From Bacteroidota bacterium (lineage in GTDB: Bacteria > Bacteroidota > Bacteroidia > AKYH767-A > 2013-40CM-41-45), in NCBI GenBank assembly GCA_016711505.1, contig JADJSV010000017.1:124001-188000 (forward strand): a stretch of 64,000 nt of DNA, given 5' to 3'. This document shows positions 1 through 9,229 of the stretch, in pieces; the stretch's first letter is position 1, and every line of letters starts with the position of its first letter. Position numbers and translations under genes: made by a program. The notes below the pieces were generated by a model. That model had not been told where the DNA came from and did no database searches. It saw only the letters and a list, made by a program, of their open reading frames with translations.

Positions 1-96
1 GCTAAACGGCATTATTCACAAATCGCACATACTTATGGTCTACTTTTGACTTAGAGCATCTATTACTGTCCAGTTTCCGGAGACTGTTCATTTACT

Positions 97-486
97 ATGC
101 TCTTCGAAATTCTAAATGAAAAAATAATTCTTGTAACATTTTCCTCAATTTTAATACTTCCCTTTTTTTCTTGTCTGCACAAAAATGATTTGTCAACATT
201 AAAGGAAGTCTCATTTGCAAATGACATTCATCCAATACTCGCTGCAAATTGCACACAGAGCAATTGTCATAGTAACAATGGAGGAGAATTCCCGCTAGTG
301 ACATACGAAGAAGTTATGAGTGGCGGTGAAATAAAAGCCGGAGATGCACATGGCAGCAACTTATATCAAACTATCAGTAATCATGGGTTTGTAGATGCAA
401 TGCCGCCAGATCCACTTCCACCTTTATCTACAGATCAGATAAAACTCGTTTATATCTGGATCGAACAGGGAGCAAAAAATAATTAA
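97..486 (+). CDS. Lipoprotein with c-type cytochrome-like haem motif
   Basis: A 129-residue protein with a short hydrophobic N-terminus ending in a lipobox-like FFSC near residue 26, so probably a lipoprotein. The mature part has DIHPILAANC followed by a CX4CH motif (CTQSNCH, about residues 52-58) and a later MPP segment that could supply the axial Met, followed by a C-terminal helix (WIEQGAKNN). This matches small planctomycete-type cytochrome c domains common in Bacteroidota, inferred from the motif pattern. The spacing between the cysteines is CX4CH rather than the classic CXXCH, so haem attachment is likely but not certain. It is followed after 4 bases by a second lipoprotein of the same kind and then by a DUF5777 barrel, suggesting one transcript. 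Confidence 0.75.
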   Translation: MLFEILNEKIILVTFSSILILPFFSCLHKNDLSTLKEVSFANDIHPILAANCTQSNCHSNNGGEFPLVTYEEVMSGGEIKAGDAHGSNLYQTISNHGFVDAMPPDPLPPLSTDQIKLVYIWIEQGAKNN

Positions 487-490
487 CTAA

Positions 491-880
491 ATGAAATACA
501 TCTTCTCCCTGTTAATATTGATCTTGCTTCATAGTTGCTATTATGATAATGCAGATGAACTGAATCCCGGAACAGAACCTTGCGACACAACCGGTGTCGT
601 TTCTTTTTCAGCAGACATACTTCCCATTATGCTGCACAATTGTGGGAGTCAGAATGACGCCTGTCATTCATCAACGGGTTCACAAAGCAATTATGGACTT
701 GATAGTTACTCCTCTGTTATTTCAACTATCAATTCCAGCGGCACCTTTATTAAAACAATTACTCACGATCCGACAATTAGTTCCTCTAAATGGATGCCAC
801 TTAATTCTAATGCTAAGATCTCTGAATGCAATATTCAAAAAATACACGCCTGGTTGAACAGAGGACTTCCTAATAATTAA
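491..880 (+). CDS. Second lipoprotein with variant haem motif
   Basis: A 129-residue protein with a clear lipoprotein signal (MKYIFSLLILILLHSC, Cys at 16). The mature domain has FSADILPIMLHNC and then a CX6CH spacing (CGSQNDACH), a WMP segment that could carry a Met ligand, and a terminal SECNIQKIHAW helix typical of small Bacteroidota cytochrome-c-like domains. The domain outline parallels the preceding gene, so the two are probably diverged relatives. CX6CH is unusual; whether haem is attached is uncertain. It ends two bases before the DUF5777 gene and is almost certainly co-transcribed with it. Confidence 0.7.
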   Translation: MKYIFSLLILILLHSCYYDNADELNPGTEPCDTTGVVSFSADILPIMLHNCGSQNDACHSSTGSQSNYGLDSYSSVISTINSSGTFIKTITHDPTISSSKWMPLNSNAKISECNIQKIHAWLNRGLPNN

Positions 881-882
881 TT

Positions 883-1779
883 ATGAAAATAATATTTCGA
901 CAAATCTTATTAATTCTGAACTTACTTTTGATTGGCATAGTAGCTCATAGTCAGGATATCAATGATTCAATATTTTACACTACAAACAACAGATCAAACC
1001 TGACAATTTCAACTTTCAAGGCTACGAGATTGATAGATCAACATACAATTGAAGTACTTGGAAAAAGAACCCTTGATTTCAGAATCTCACATCGGTTTGG
1101 ACCGATCAACAGCAAGGCATATAATGCATGGGGAATTGATGGTCCGGCAAACATACATTTAGGTTTAGAATATAGTTTTGACGGAAGATTAATGATCGGA
1201 ATTGGAAGAACATCCTATGAAAAAATGACGAATGCATTCTTAAAATATAAATGGTTTAGGCAAACTGATGATAACAAAATGCCTTTAACTATTACTTTGT
1301 TTACCGGAATTTACAGAACAGCGCTCAAAGTTGACAACAGCCCTACATCAGGTTTTAATAAATATCAATATAGCGCAGACAGACTATCATATTGCTTTGA
1401 AATAATTGCTGCAAGAAAATTCAATAGTAATTTTTCCCTTCAGATTAACCCGTGGTTTGTCCATTACAACTTAGTGGACAATATTAATGACAGAAATGAT
1501 TGTTTCGGTGTTTCCGGTGCAGCTAGATTTAAGTTCACTAAACGTTCAGCCATTACAATAGAATATGCTTACAGAATAAACAACTATTCGATTGAAGTAA
1601 AATATTTTGATAGCATGTCAATAGGTTATGAACTTGAAACCGGCGGGCATGTATTTCAAATACATCTTACAAATAGTTTTGGAATAACTGAAAATCAATT
1701 TTTAACCCATACAGATTCCAAATGGAATGATATGGGAATAAGACTTGGATTTAATATTTCGAGAGTATTCAGCTTATAA
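883..1779 (+). CDS. DUF5777-family outer-membrane beta-barrel protein
   Basis: A 298-residue protein with a signal peptide (hydrophobic residues 5-22, cleavage after AHSQ). The rest is rich in alternating aromatic/polar strands. The segment around residues 55-75 (EVLGKRTLDFRISHRFG) and the following barrel strands resemble DUF5777 proteins. In Bacteroidota these lie next to c-type cytochrome-like lipoproteins and YceI-type proteins, as here next to two such lipoproteins. Function is unknown; a porin-like outer-membrane protein serving the neighbouring lipoproteins is an inference from gene order. Length and C-terminus look complete. Confidence 0.75.
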   Translation: MKIIFRQILLILNLLLIGIVAHSQDINDSIFYTTNNRSNLTISTFKATRLIDQHTIEVLGKRTLDFRISHRFGPINSKAYNAWGIDGPANIHLGLEYSFDGRLMIGIGRTSYEKMTNAFLKYKWFRQTDDNKMPLTITLFTGIYRTALKVDNSPTSGFNKYQYSADRLSYCFEIIAARKFNSNFSLQINPWFVHYNLVDNINDRNDCFGVSGAARFKFTKRSAITIEYAYRINNYSIEVKYFDSMSIGYELETGGHVFQIHLTNSFGITENQFLTHTDSKWNDMGIRLGFNISRVFSL

Positions 1780-1806
1780 CTAATAGCGAATTATTAATAA
1801 TTGATT

Positions 1807-1926
1807 TTAATTGCATTGTCCGAGAAGGTAGTATACAACAACAAAAATCAGTATTGTACTGAAACACCCTCCGCCTAATTTTTTTGCACTATAACCTGCT
1901 ATAAGGCCTTTGAATAATCCGTTCAT
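1807..1926 (-). CDS. Small 39-residue membrane protein
   Basis: A short reading frame on the minus strand, below the length usually reported. It starts MNGLFKGLIAGYSAKKLGGG and continues into one hydrophobic segment (CFSTILIFVVVYYLLGQC) before the stop. The Gly/Lys-containing amphipathic start followed by a single transmembrane helix looks like a genuine small membrane protein rather than chance. It lies convergent to the DUF5777 gene in a space that otherwise has no gene. Function is unknown, and support rests only on composition and start/stop placement. Confidence 0.55.
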   Translation of the reverse strand: MNGLFKGLIAGYSAKKLGGGCFSTILIFVVVYYLLGQCN

Positions 1927-2022
1927 AGTTGTGAGTTTTTAGAAAGTTAAATAAAAAGCATGCCTCTTTTTTTTACGAATAGTGAGTAACCTGGTATCAC
2001 CAAGCCGGGTCCGGACACCCCG

Positions 2023-2229
2023 TTAGTTCACAAGAACCGTTTGCCCATCAAATTCAACCTTGGTTCCTTTCCGGATCTTATTTCTTTTGCGTAATTCCAC
2101 CTCGCCGTTAACTTTCACTTCACCATTTTCAATTGCAGCATTTGCATCTGCACCTGATTCACACCAGTGAAGTAATTTTAACAACTGATTCAGGTGAATA
2201 TTATCACCGGTGATCTCAAATTCTTCCAT
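2023..2229 (-). CDS. S4-domain RNA-binding protein
   Basis: A 68-residue protein beginning MEEFEITGDNIHLNQLLKLL. It consists of a single S4 RNA-binding fold, with the conserved helix-turn-helix-like core (CESGADANAAIENGEVKVNGE) followed by KGTKVEFDGQTVLV. This is the YbcJ/YaaA-like family of stand-alone S4 proteins, which bind structured RNA; the partner is unknown. The frame is open for ten more codons upstream, but the ATG at 2229 gives the family's usual N-terminus. The gene is divergent from the DUF493 gene starting at 2282, with about 50 bases between them. Confidence 0.85.
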   Translation of the reverse strand: MEEFEITGDNIHLNQLLKLLHWCESGADANAAIENGEVKVNGEVELRKRNKIRKGTKVEFDGQTVLVN

Positions 2230-2281
2230 TTCATTTTGTTTACACAAAAATAAGAACAAAATGATTCATTATCTTTATGCC

Positions 2282-2557
2282 ATGGAAATAAACGAACAAT
2301 TCGACAACCTTCGGAATGAACTTAACAAAACCAAAACCTGGCCAATTGTCTATATGTTTAAATTTATTATTCCTGCTGACAATAAAAAGCAGGCTTTGGT
2401 GGAATCGAAATTTTCTGATGAATCAGTAATCACCAAAAAAGAATCAGCAAATGGAAAATACCTGAGTATTACTATTAAAGAAGTCATGCTTGATGCTGAC
2501 TCAATCATCAACAAATATCTCGAAATGCAGGAGATCGACGGCCTGATTTCTTTATGA
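2282..2557 (+). CDS. DUF493 family protein
   Basis: A 91-residue protein from the ATG giving MEINEQFDNLRNEL. The pattern WPIVYMFKFIIPADN, then KFSDESVITKKESANGKYLSI and an ...IINKYLEMQEIDGLISL C-terminus matches DUF493 (YbeD-like), a small ferredoxin-like alpha/beta fold proposed to be regulatory. Two in-frame upstream starts exist (at 2210 and 2261) but the extra residues do not belong to the family. Function in Bacteroidota is unknown. Confidence 0.8.
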   Translation: MEINEQFDNLRNELNKTKTWPIVYMFKFIIPADNKKQALVESKFSDESVITKKESANGKYLSITIKEVMLDADSIINKYLEMQEIDGLISL

Positions 2558-2742
2558 AAACCGTTTTCAAGAGGAACTGTTCAAAAATTCACCCTCCGAT
2601 TAAGGATGTTCGCCATTAACATCTCTTAAATGAAACCATTTTTTTGCGGAATGTCATATAACACTATAACTTTGATTTTCCCGTTTACGATTCCTTCTTC
2701 TAAAAAAGGGATCTGAATACAAAGTGCTGTAAATAAATTACA

Positions 2743-5541
2743 ATGTACTCCTCATTTAAAAATTACTTTTTCCGCATCGTTTTTGTTTTTATCGCACTGA
2801 ATTTTTCTGCATCATTTTGCCAAGGCAATACCGGCGGCTGCGAAAATGATTCTACCATTGTTCATTTATTTACCAGAAACAATAGTGGTGATGTAAGTCA
2901 TTCCATAACGATTTCATTATTCGACAGGGATTCCGGAATTGTTCAAAACTGTCAACAACAGCAAGCAGTCAATAGCGTCTGGTCAAATACAATTTGCCAA
3001 ACTGATTTCTGGGAAAGGACCGACACAGTAGAAAATGCAAATGGTGATGTAATAGAGTTAATAACATCTAGAGGAAGTACGATCGGATGGACCAATAAAC
3101 TTTCAAGAACTTTTAACTATACTATTTCCGGAAAACTAAGCCAGGAAACTTCAAGGATATGGAATGGCTCTTCATGGGATAGCACTAACTATAAATCCTA
3201 TGGATATGACAGCCAGGACCAACTAATACTTACACAATCTTTCACTATAAATTCCGGAATCTGGAACAAAATTAATTTAGTTGAAATAAATTACTTATCC
3301 GGACAAATTCAATCCAAGAGATACGCAAGTGGAAATGCAATGAATAGTTGGGAGAATGATTCACTTTTCAATTTTAATTACTCGGGTTCAATCCGAAGTT
3401 CAGCGCAACTTAGTTACTGGGATACAATAAACTCGTCTTGGTTATTTTATGGACTACTTAACTACTCCATGTTATCAAACGACTGGAGTATTCATATTGA
3501 CAAGACAAATTCAAAATTATTGAATGGAAATCTGGTCTATGATTCTCTTGCATACGAAATTGATTCTTCAGAAAATATTGTTTTTACTTTCAACAAGATT
3601 TTTACTCTTGCTCATCCTGCTCCAAGCGATTACTACGAATTTTACACTTATTCTGAAGACAAAGACAAAGTGGATAACGCATACATTACAAAAAGAACTG
3701 TAAGCGGCGATTACTTCATGGAAATTTCCACACCCGGTGATACGATGATCGCAGACTTCAGTCGTGATGTTGTAAATGAATTGTTTTACAATACTACATT
3801 GCAATTAACCGGAACAGAATATCACGGCGGGTGTACAAATCCGTGTGGAGGTGATTCGCAATATCTTTATGACTCTACAGGATTTTTAACAAACTACAAT
3901 CACTATCGCTGGACAATGGTTTCGGATGATTATTATTATGATAGCTATTCGCATTATAACAACTCAACGCCAACTATAATCATACCTGAATGGGAGAAAA
4001 ATATTGCAACATGTGATTCATCGGCATATCAGCCTAATCTGGTCATTGCAGGTGGATGTGCACCTTATCACATTCAATGGTTCCCTGCAACAGGTCTATC
4101 AAGTGACACGATTCTCAATCCTTCCATTTTTATAACCGACACAGTGGAGTATACAATTATGCTGACCGACAATAATGGAATTTCAGACACAGCAACGTTT
4201 TCGGTATTACCATTGATCACATCACCAGAATTATTGGTCGACTCGAGTGGCTGCCCGGGAAGTGTTACGCTTACTCTGCCTTATAATTTGAATAATTCGT
4301 ACGCCTGGTATAAAGATAATTTAAGAATCGTATTACCGGATACAAATCAGATCGTAGTGACTGATGCCGGTGAATATTTTGCAATTTCATATGCAAGTCA
4401 CGGTAGCCAGTACAGTAATTCAGTTTACTGTTCTATGCGATCTGACACATTCAGAATCACTATTCCAACGGCAATCAGACATTTTGAAGAAATCGATCTT
4501 TGCAATGGCTCAGCTTACATTTTACCGGATGGAAACATTGTTGAATTAGCGGGAACTTATATTTCAAATTTGGTGAATAGTGCAGGTTGTGATTCAATAA
4601 TTGAAACAATTGTCCATGTAATTGACCTTCCGGTCATGACCACTGCAATAGATCCGATCTTATGTTACGGCGATTCAGCAGAAATTACAGTCTCAGCATC
4701 AGGAGGCATGCTACCATATAATGGAACCGGAACTTATAAATATCCTGCAGGCACTTTTGTCATCACTGTGACTGATTCAATAGGTTGCAAAGACATAGAT
4801 ACTTTATCTATCACAGAGCCATCTGAATTGATAGCTGATGCAGGAACACCACTCTACCTTTGTACTGCAGGACAAGTTTTATTAGGAGGAACGCCTACTG
4901 CTTATGGAGGAACTGGAAATCTTCAATACCTTTGGACACCCGGCGCTCTTTTAATTTCAGATATAGATTCAAACCCGATTGCAGCAGTATCCTTATCTAC
5001 CATTTATCATGTTGTAGCAACTGATGCCAATGGATGTACTGCTTTTTCTGATGTATTGATTGAGATCAGCGATCTCATTGAACCTGTAATTACCCGTAAC
5101 GGAAACATGCTTTATGCAAATTCAAATGCACATAACTACGAATGGTTTTATAATGGCATTTTAATCTTGTCAGGGAATTTTCCAAGTATCAATGCAACCC
5201 AGGATGGCGATTACGGTGTCCGCGTGTATGATAACGAAGGTTGTAATCTTACTTCTTCACTATTTACATACCTGCTGAATTCCACTCATTCAGTTTCACA
5301 AAATTCAACTTTCAGCATTTTTCCAAATCCTGCGAATGAAGTATTTTATATCGAACAAAAAGCTGCAACTTCTCAAAGTACACTCCGGATCTTTGACATA
5401 ACAGGAAAAATTATTTTAACTGCTCCTTTGACCGAAACAATCATGAAAATTGATATTTCGAAGTTACCGGGCGGATTATATACAATTTCTGTTTCAAATG
5501 AAGCAACAATTTTTTATGATCAATTGATCATCGGTAAATAG
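2743..5541 (+). CDS. Large secreted protein with SprB-type repeat and T9SS sorting domain
   Basis: A 932-residue exported protein. Residues 1-28 form a signal peptide ending SFCQG. Residues about 50-410 are an unidentified region with many Trp/Tyr and YD-like motifs (SYGYDSQDQL) reminiscent of cell-surface repeat proteins. About 415-610 is Ig/PKD-like (GGCAPYHIQWFPATGLSSDTILNPSI). About 625-700 is an SprB-type repeat (ILCYGDSAEITVSASGGMLPY... TVTDSIGCKDIDTL). The last ~75 residues (FSIFPNPANEVFYIE ... GGLYTISV) are a type A T9SS sorting domain, so the protein should be exported by T9SS to the cell surface or medium. Possible roles in adhesion or gliding are inference. Confidence 0.85.
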   Translation: MYSSFKNYFFRIVFVFIALNFSASFCQGNTGGCENDSTIVHLFTRNNSGDVSHSITISLFDRDSGIVQNCQQQQAVNSVWSNTICQTDFWERTDTVENANGDVIELITSRGSTIGWTNKLSRTFNYTISGKLSQETSRIWNGSSWDSTNYKSYGYDSQDQLILTQSFTINSGIWNKINLVEINYLSGQIQSKRYASGNAMNSWENDSLFNFNYSGSIRSSAQLSYWDTINSSWLFYGLLNYSMLSNDWSIHIDKTNSKLLNGNLVYDSLAYEIDSSENIVFTFNKIFTLAHPAPSDYYEFYTYSEDKDKVDNAYITKRTVSGDYFMEISTPGDTMIADFSRDVVNELFYNTTLQLTGTEYHGGCTNPCGGDSQYLYDSTGFLTNYNHYRWTMVSDDYYYDSYSHYNNSTPTIIIPEWEKNIATCDSSAYQPNLVIAGGCAPYHIQWFPATGLSSDTILNPSIFITDTVEYTIMLTDNNGISDTATFSVLPLITSPELLVDSSGCPGSVTLTLPYNLNNSYAWYKDNLRIVLPDTNQIVVTDAGEYFAISYASHGSQYSNSVYCSMRSDTFRITIPTAIRHFEEIDLCNGSAYILPDGNIVELAGTYISNLVNSAGCDSIIETIVHVIDLPVMTTAIDPILCYGDSAEITVSASGGMLPYNGTGTYKYPAGTFVITVTDSIGCKDIDTLSITEPSELIADAGTPLYLCTAGQVLLGGTPTAYGGTGNLQYLWTPGALLISDIDSNPIAAVSLSTIYHVVATDANGCTAFSDVLIEISDLIEPVITRNGNMLYANSNAHNYEWFYNGILILSGNFPSINATQDGDYGVRVYDNEGCNLTSSLFTYLLNSTHSVSQNSTFSIFPNPANEVFYIEQKAATSQSTLRIFDITGKIILTAPLTETIMKIDISKLPGGLYTISVSNEATIFYDQLIIGK

Positions 5542-5587
5542 TGGCTATTTAAATTTACTGGCACTGTTTTTAATTTCATATCCGAAT

Positions 5588-6645
5588 ATGAAGACTTCCG
5601 GACTATTTTATGATCATAAAGGATCAGCAAAAGCAGCACAACTTAGTTACATTAATGACAAGACTGAAGGAATTCAAAGGATATCCGATAAATCCGGATT
5701 TAAATATACTTATAAAGGCAAACCACTTACCACAAAATCAGAACTCGAAAGAATTAAAAAGCTGGCAATTCCTCCTGCATGGCAAAATGTATGGATCTGT
5801 AAATCTCCGAATGGCCATATTCAGGCAACCGGTTATGATGTTAAACACAGAAAGCAATACCGTTATCATTCAAACTGGAATTCAATTCGAAATGAAACGA
5901 AATTCCAACATATGCTTGACTTTGGAAAATCTCTTCCGAAATTACGAAGCAAACTTCGGTCTGATCTTTCACAAAAAACATTAACAAGCAGCAAAGTCAT
6001 TGCAACTATTATAACTTTGATGGAACAAACGTACATCCGTATCGGAAACGAAAGCTATGAGAAGCAGAATGGATCACATGGAATGACAACATTAAAAGAT
6101 CGCCATGTTAAGATCAGTTCCGGATCAATGACGTTTTGCTTTAAAGGCAAAAAGGGAATTCAGCACACGATAAAACTCAACAATAAAAGGATTGCTAAGA
6201 TCGTCAAGCAATGTCGTGATATTCCGGGGAAAGAACTCTTTCAATATCTTGACGAAAAAGGGAAACATCATAAGGTTGATTCCGGAATGGTCAATTCATA
6301 CATCCACGAAGCTACGGGAGGAGATTTTTCAGCAAAAGATTTCAGAACCTGGGCCGGAACATTACACGCTCTTGAAGCCTTGAAAAAATCGGTGTTGCAC
6401 CTTCTCTTACGGTAGCAAAGAAAAATATAGTAGAGGCTTTGGATTTTGTAAGTGAAAAACTAGGTAACACACGAACCGTTTGCAAGAAATACTATGTTAA
6501 TCCTGTTGTTTTGGAATTATATGAAAACAACAAACTGCTTGAATTAACAAAGAAAAATGTTTCACTTAAAAATGTCGCTACAAAATTAAGTGGTGAAGAA
6601 GCAATAATGCTTAATATTCTGAAAGTTAAAAGTGCAGCTTCCTAA
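5588..6645 (+). pseudogene. DNA topoisomerase IB, split by a one-base frameshift
   Basis: The first part (275 codons to a stop at 6415) has the N-terminal poxvirus-like domain (LERIKKLAIPPAWQNVWICKSPNGHIQATGYDVKHRKQYRYH) and most of the catalytic domain (IATIITLMEQTYIRIGNESYEKQNGSHGMTTLKDRHV, DFRTWAGTLHALEALKK). Reading should continue as KIGVAPSLTVAKKNIVEALDFVSEKLGNT, which is found one frame over and carries the C-terminal catalytic Tyr in VCKKYYVNP. The break is in the A6 run at 6383-6388; seven As would restore one frame of about 353 residues. As written, the catalytic Tyr is lost. It is either an assembly homopolymer error or a recent inactivation; other split genes in the window favour the former. 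Confidence 0.85.
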
Positions 6646-6740
6646 ATTTTTTAATCAAATAATTAAATATTAATTTTAACCATGCCAATGATATTAATTC
6701 AAACATAGTACTCGGATTTCATTAAACAAAATAAATAAAA

Positions 6741-8780
6741 TTGTACAAAATCTTCATTCATCTTTTACTTTTTGCAACAAACATCTATGGACAAGACACA
6801 ATTATATCATCCAATCTAAAAGAGATTGTAATAACTTCTTACTTCAAACCGGAAGAACAATTTTATCAACCGGTTTCATCCGCTGTCATTGATAGTGTTG
6901 ATCTTTACAATTCACGTGACCAGTCACTCATCCCCGTGGCTAATTTGAAAGCCGGAATCCGAATGGAAGAAAGATCTCCGGGTAGTTATCGATTTTCTGT
7001 CAGAGGTAGTTTGTTAAGGTCTCCATTTGGTATCAGGAATGTAAAGTTCTATCTCAACGAATTTCCATTAACAGATGCCGGTGGTAATACTTATTTCAAT
7101 TTGTTTGACCACACACTTTTTACCGGGATTGAAATTCTGAAAGGTCCGGATGGAAGTATTTTCGGTGCTAATTCAGGCGGAGTTACCAGATTATTACTTG
7201 CTCCCCCTTCAGATACCTTAGCTCTGCAACTGAAACTCAGTAGCGGCTCTTTCGGCGAAGCATATCAATCAGTCAGAGCTAACCTGATCAAAGGCAAACA
7301 CAGACTTACTATTTTTGAAAGCTATCGCAGGAATGATGGTTACAGAATGAATAGTGCTCTGAAAAAATTCAATGCTATGATCTACGATAATGTTAATCTG
7401 TCGGAAAAATTATCTCTTGATGCTTTTGGATTTTTTTCTAACCTCAACTATAGAACACCCGGCGGTTTAACAATGCTTCAGGCCGAAAATGATCCAAGAC
7501 AGGCAAGACCCCGAACAGCTACTCTTCCTTCAGCGAGAGATCAACACTCAGGAATAGAAAACAGAACCGGTTGGGGAGGTGCGCAATTAAAATATAAAAT
7601 TAATCAACGATTCACTTTTTTAATTGACGCAAGTACAACTTACACAGATTTCAAAAATCCTTTTATCACTAATTATGAAACAAGAATAGAAAGCGGTGCA
7701 AACGGAAGATCATGGTTCATGGCAGAAAACAAAAATGTAAATTTGTTCAGATACAAACTGGTTGCAGGAATTGAATTCTCAAAATTACAATCAAACATAA
7801 ATAATTTTGAAAACAATTCAGGGAATAGGGGTTCATTGATCTCATCAGACAAGATCACCAATCAATATCTGGTGCTTTTCGGTTCAGCACATATATTTAT
7901 TGGCGATAAAATCGGCGGACAAATCAGTGTGAGCCAAAATCAGAATTCAGCAATCATTAGAAGTATTTTTCCAGACGAAATAGATCAGGAGATAAAATAC
8001 AAAGCTCAACTGATGCCTAAATTTTCCCTTTCATATTCACCGAAAAGTTTTTTAATTGTTCGCGGTGTCCTTTCAAAAGGCTATTCAGTTCCAACAACTG
8101 CTGAACTCAGGCCATCAGGAAATATTATCAATACAGATCTTCAACCGGAAACGGGATGGAATCATGAAGCCGGTATCAGGGTTAAAACAAAAAATAAATT
8201 TTTCTATACTGACATTTCTGTTTTTAAATATGTTCTGTCAAATACTATTTCCCGAAGAACTTTGTCAGATGATACTGAGTTTTTTCTTAATAGCGGAAAG
8301 ACTTCACAGAAAGGATTAGAAGTTCAAACAAATTTTAATTTCTCAGTCTCTGATGAAAATTTTATTTCATTAAACATTGGTAATGGAATTACACTCTATG
8401 ATTTCCGATTTGTAGATTTTATTTCAGGAGAAACTGACCTGACAGGAAAAAAACTAACAGGTGTTCCTGAAAAGACAATTTCTTCTTCATTAGAAATATC
8501 TAAAAAAGAGAAATGGAATTTTTCAATTTCACACTTTTTCACAGGTAAAATTTTACTGAACGATCTAAACTCTGATTCATCCCCTGAATGCAATCTGTTA
8601 AACTTCAAAGCAGAAAAATATTTTAAAGGAAAAACTTTTTTATGGACAATTTATTTTCAACTTGAAAATGTCACAAACGAATTTTACAGTTCAGGTTATG
8701 ATCTGAATGCTTTTGGCGGAAGATATTATAACCCTGCACCGGGGCGAAGTTTCTATGCAGGAATCAGTATTGAATATTGA
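6741..8780 (+). CDS. TonB-dependent outer-membrane receptor
   Basis: A 679-residue protein starting at TTG; no ATG is available and the TTG gives a good signal peptide (LYKIFIHLLLFATNIYGQD region). About residues 25-150 are the plug domain (EIVITSYFKPEEQ, FSVRGSLLRSPFGIRNVKFYLNEFPLTDAGGN, IEILKGPDGSIFGANSGGVTRLLL). The rest is a 22-strand-type barrel ending YYNPAPGRSFYAGISIEY, with an aromatic last residue. It resembles siderophore/metal-chelate receptors. There is no N-terminal carboxypeptidase-like domain and no SusD partner, so polysaccharide uptake is unlikely. The substrate cannot be read from the sequence. It stands alone between topoisomerase IB and a T9SS cargo gene. Confidence 0.88.
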   Translation: MYKIFIHLLLFATNIYGQDTIISSNLKEIVITSYFKPEEQFYQPVSSAVIDSVDLYNSRDQSLIPVANLKAGIRMEERSPGSYRFSVRGSLLRSPFGIRNVKFYLNEFPLTDAGGNTYFNLFDHTLFTGIEILKGPDGSIFGANSGGVTRLLLAPPSDTLALQLKLSSGSFGEAYQSVRANLIKGKHRLTIFESYRRNDGYRMNSALKKFNAMIYDNVNLSEKLSLDAFGFFSNLNYRTPGGLTMLQAENDPRQARPRTATLPSARDQHSGIENRTGWGGAQLKYKINQRFTFLIDASTTYTDFKNPFITNYETRIESGANGRSWFMAENKNVNLFRYKLVAGIEFSKLQSNINNFENNSGNRGSLISSDKITNQYLVLFGSAHIFIGDKIGGQISVSQNQNSAIIRSIFPDEIDQEIKYKAQLMPKFSLSYSPKSFLIVRGVLSKGYSVPTTAELRPSGNIINTDLQPETGWNHEAGIRVKTKNKFFYTDISVFKYVLSNTISRRTLSDDTEFFLNSGKTSQKGLEVQTNFNFSVSDENFISLNIGNGITLYDFRFVDFISGETDLTGKKLTGVPEKTISSSLEISKKEKWNFSISHFFTGKILLNDLNSDSSPECNLLNFKAEKYFKGKTFLWTIYFQLENVTNEFYSSGYDLNAFGGRYYNPAPGRSFYAGISIEY

Positions 8781-9229
8781 CAGGAATAATTAAAAATGAA
8801 TAGTGGGGCTTTGACAGAAAACAGTTTCCAAAATTGAACGAGGTTTAATTGCTTTTTGGAGGAATTGTGGAATTTTAAAAAGAGAAAATCAATTTTAACA
8901 ACAATCTCCCATACATCATGGGTTTTAAATGAACTAATAATTCAATTGGCTTGAATTACCCGAATAATCCTGAAATTGGCCATCAATTCGAATCCCCTGA
9001 ACATCACTAAACATAGTACTTACAGGGATTCTGACATTGCACAACATTTAGTTAATATCAGCCGTCAATAAAGTTAAAATGATCCTGCGACCTTTAACTT
9101 CTGACTGTAATCCTTGAAATCAGAATAGAAACGAATTTTGCTCATAAATAAGCTAGAATTCAGACTAAAAACTGCATGAAAGGCATATAATTTTAAGTCT
9201 CCAATACAAACATTATTAAAACAAACACA
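8781..9229. other. Intergenic gap, no feature recognised
   Basis: About 450 bases of A/T-rich sequence between the TonB receptor and the next secreted protein gene. I see no reading frame with plausible composition, no tRNA, and no strong hairpin with a T-tract. It probably holds the promoter for the downstream gene. Confidence 0.5.

Noticed and set aside
1..58. Possible C-terminal end of a gene entering from the left
   Set aside because: One frame reads 17 residues to a stop, but the piece is too short to support a gene.
95..304. Minus-strand open frame overlapping the first lipoprotein
   Set aside because: It is antisense to a gene with a clear signal peptide and haem-like motif; its composition shows no domain.
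8986..9010. tRNA T-loop-like string (TTCGAATCC)
   Set aside because: No matching acceptor, D or anticodon arms in the flanking sequence.
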